Assembly: GCA_913019905.1 (NCBI GenBank)
Contig: CAJVZD010000009.1
Coordinates: 1-64,000 of the forward strand
Length of the DNA stretch: 64,000 nucleotides
Source: an uncultured Cellvibrionales bacterium
GTDB taxonomy: Bacteria > Pseudomonadota > Gammaproteobacteria > Pseudomonadales > Dasaniaceae
Direction of reading: 5' to 3'
This document shows positions 63,893 to 64,000 of this stretch, piece by piece. Position numbers and translations under genes: made by a program. The notes beneath the pieces were generated by a model. That model did not search any database. It was not told the origin of the DNA and was given only the letters and a program-made list of their open reading frames with translations. Within the stretch, counting starts at the first letter, position 1. Each line of letters begins with the position of its first letter.

Positions 63893-64000
63893 AGGATTTA
63901 CCCTCTCGCGGACTCAGACAAAATCATTGTGTTATTTAGAATGTAGCCTATCAGGTAAGTTTAGCGGAAAAACTCGCTTGCTGAGGGTTTGCTTATTCTA

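Overview
The window looks like chromosome from a heterotrophic, motile, probably marine gammaproteobacterium of moderate GC content. The pointers are a HexR-type regulator beside KDPG aldolase, an E. coli-like GlcDEF glycolate oxidase and class III alcohol dehydrogenase, three chemoreceptors, two diguanylate cyclases, sodium-coupled transporters, a PQQ dehydrogenase and a Pseudomonas-like 4-hydroxyphenylpyruvate dioxygenase. I see no rRNA, tRNA, CRISPR array, transposase or phage gene. Taxonomy is inferred from gene content only.

Layout. 0-11 kb: eda with a convergent hexR, a chemoreceptor, the glcDEF operon and a second chemoreceptor. 11-15 kb: a secreted beta-propeller protein with one haem-binding motif, a small lipoprotein and an XRE/MmyB regulator. 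15.4-29.8 kb: a large CoA-thioester catabolic region with two acyl-CoA dehydrogenases, a MaoC hydratase, two SDRs, two thiolases, an enoyl-CoA hydratase, a thioesterase, a two-hotdog dehydratase and a CitE-like lyase. It has the steps of a full beta-oxidation spiral plus a C-C lyase branch, but no CoA ligase or transferase. 30-34.7 kb: a 7TMR-DISM diguanylate cyclase, a DUF2891 protein, an unknown small protein and an OmpA-like lipoprotein. 34.8-43.3 kb: a class III aminotransferase, the glpQ-glpT pair, an alanine/cation symporter and a two-subunit DUF4212/SSS symporter. 43.3-50.4 kb: a membrane-anchored unknown protein, a PQQ dehydrogenase lipoprotein, a gene remnant, and a four-gene operon (DUF2807, GntR, ABC ATPase, ABC permease) under a clear palindromic operator. 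50.7-54.1 kb: a PAS-GGDEF cyclase, glutathione-dependent formaldehyde dehydrogenase and an enoyl-CoA hydratase. 54.3-61.8 kb: an aromatic amino acid block with a MarR regulator divergent from hpd-VOC-fahA-maiA, then a class II DAHP synthase and a long aromatic amino acid hydroxylase. The window ends in a third chemoreceptor.

How it fits together. Phenylalanine to tyrosine (hydroxylase), then 4-hydroxyphenylpyruvate to homogentisate (Hpd), maleylacetoacetate to fumarylacetoacetate (MaiA) and fumarylacetoacetate to fumarate plus acetoacetate (FahA) are all present. Two steps are not: the tyrosine-to-hydroxyphenylpyruvate transamination has no gene here, and no classical homogentisate dioxygenase (HmgA) is seen. 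A single-domain VOC metalloprotein sits in the HmgA slot of the operon, and this is the most interesting lead in the window. Other leads are the dehydrogenase-hydratase-lyase module at 26.4-29.8 kb, an SDR without its catalytic Tyr and Lys, a frameshifted gene with an HPr-like C-terminus that standard ORF length limits miss, and several short tandem repeats (8, 13 and 15 bp units).
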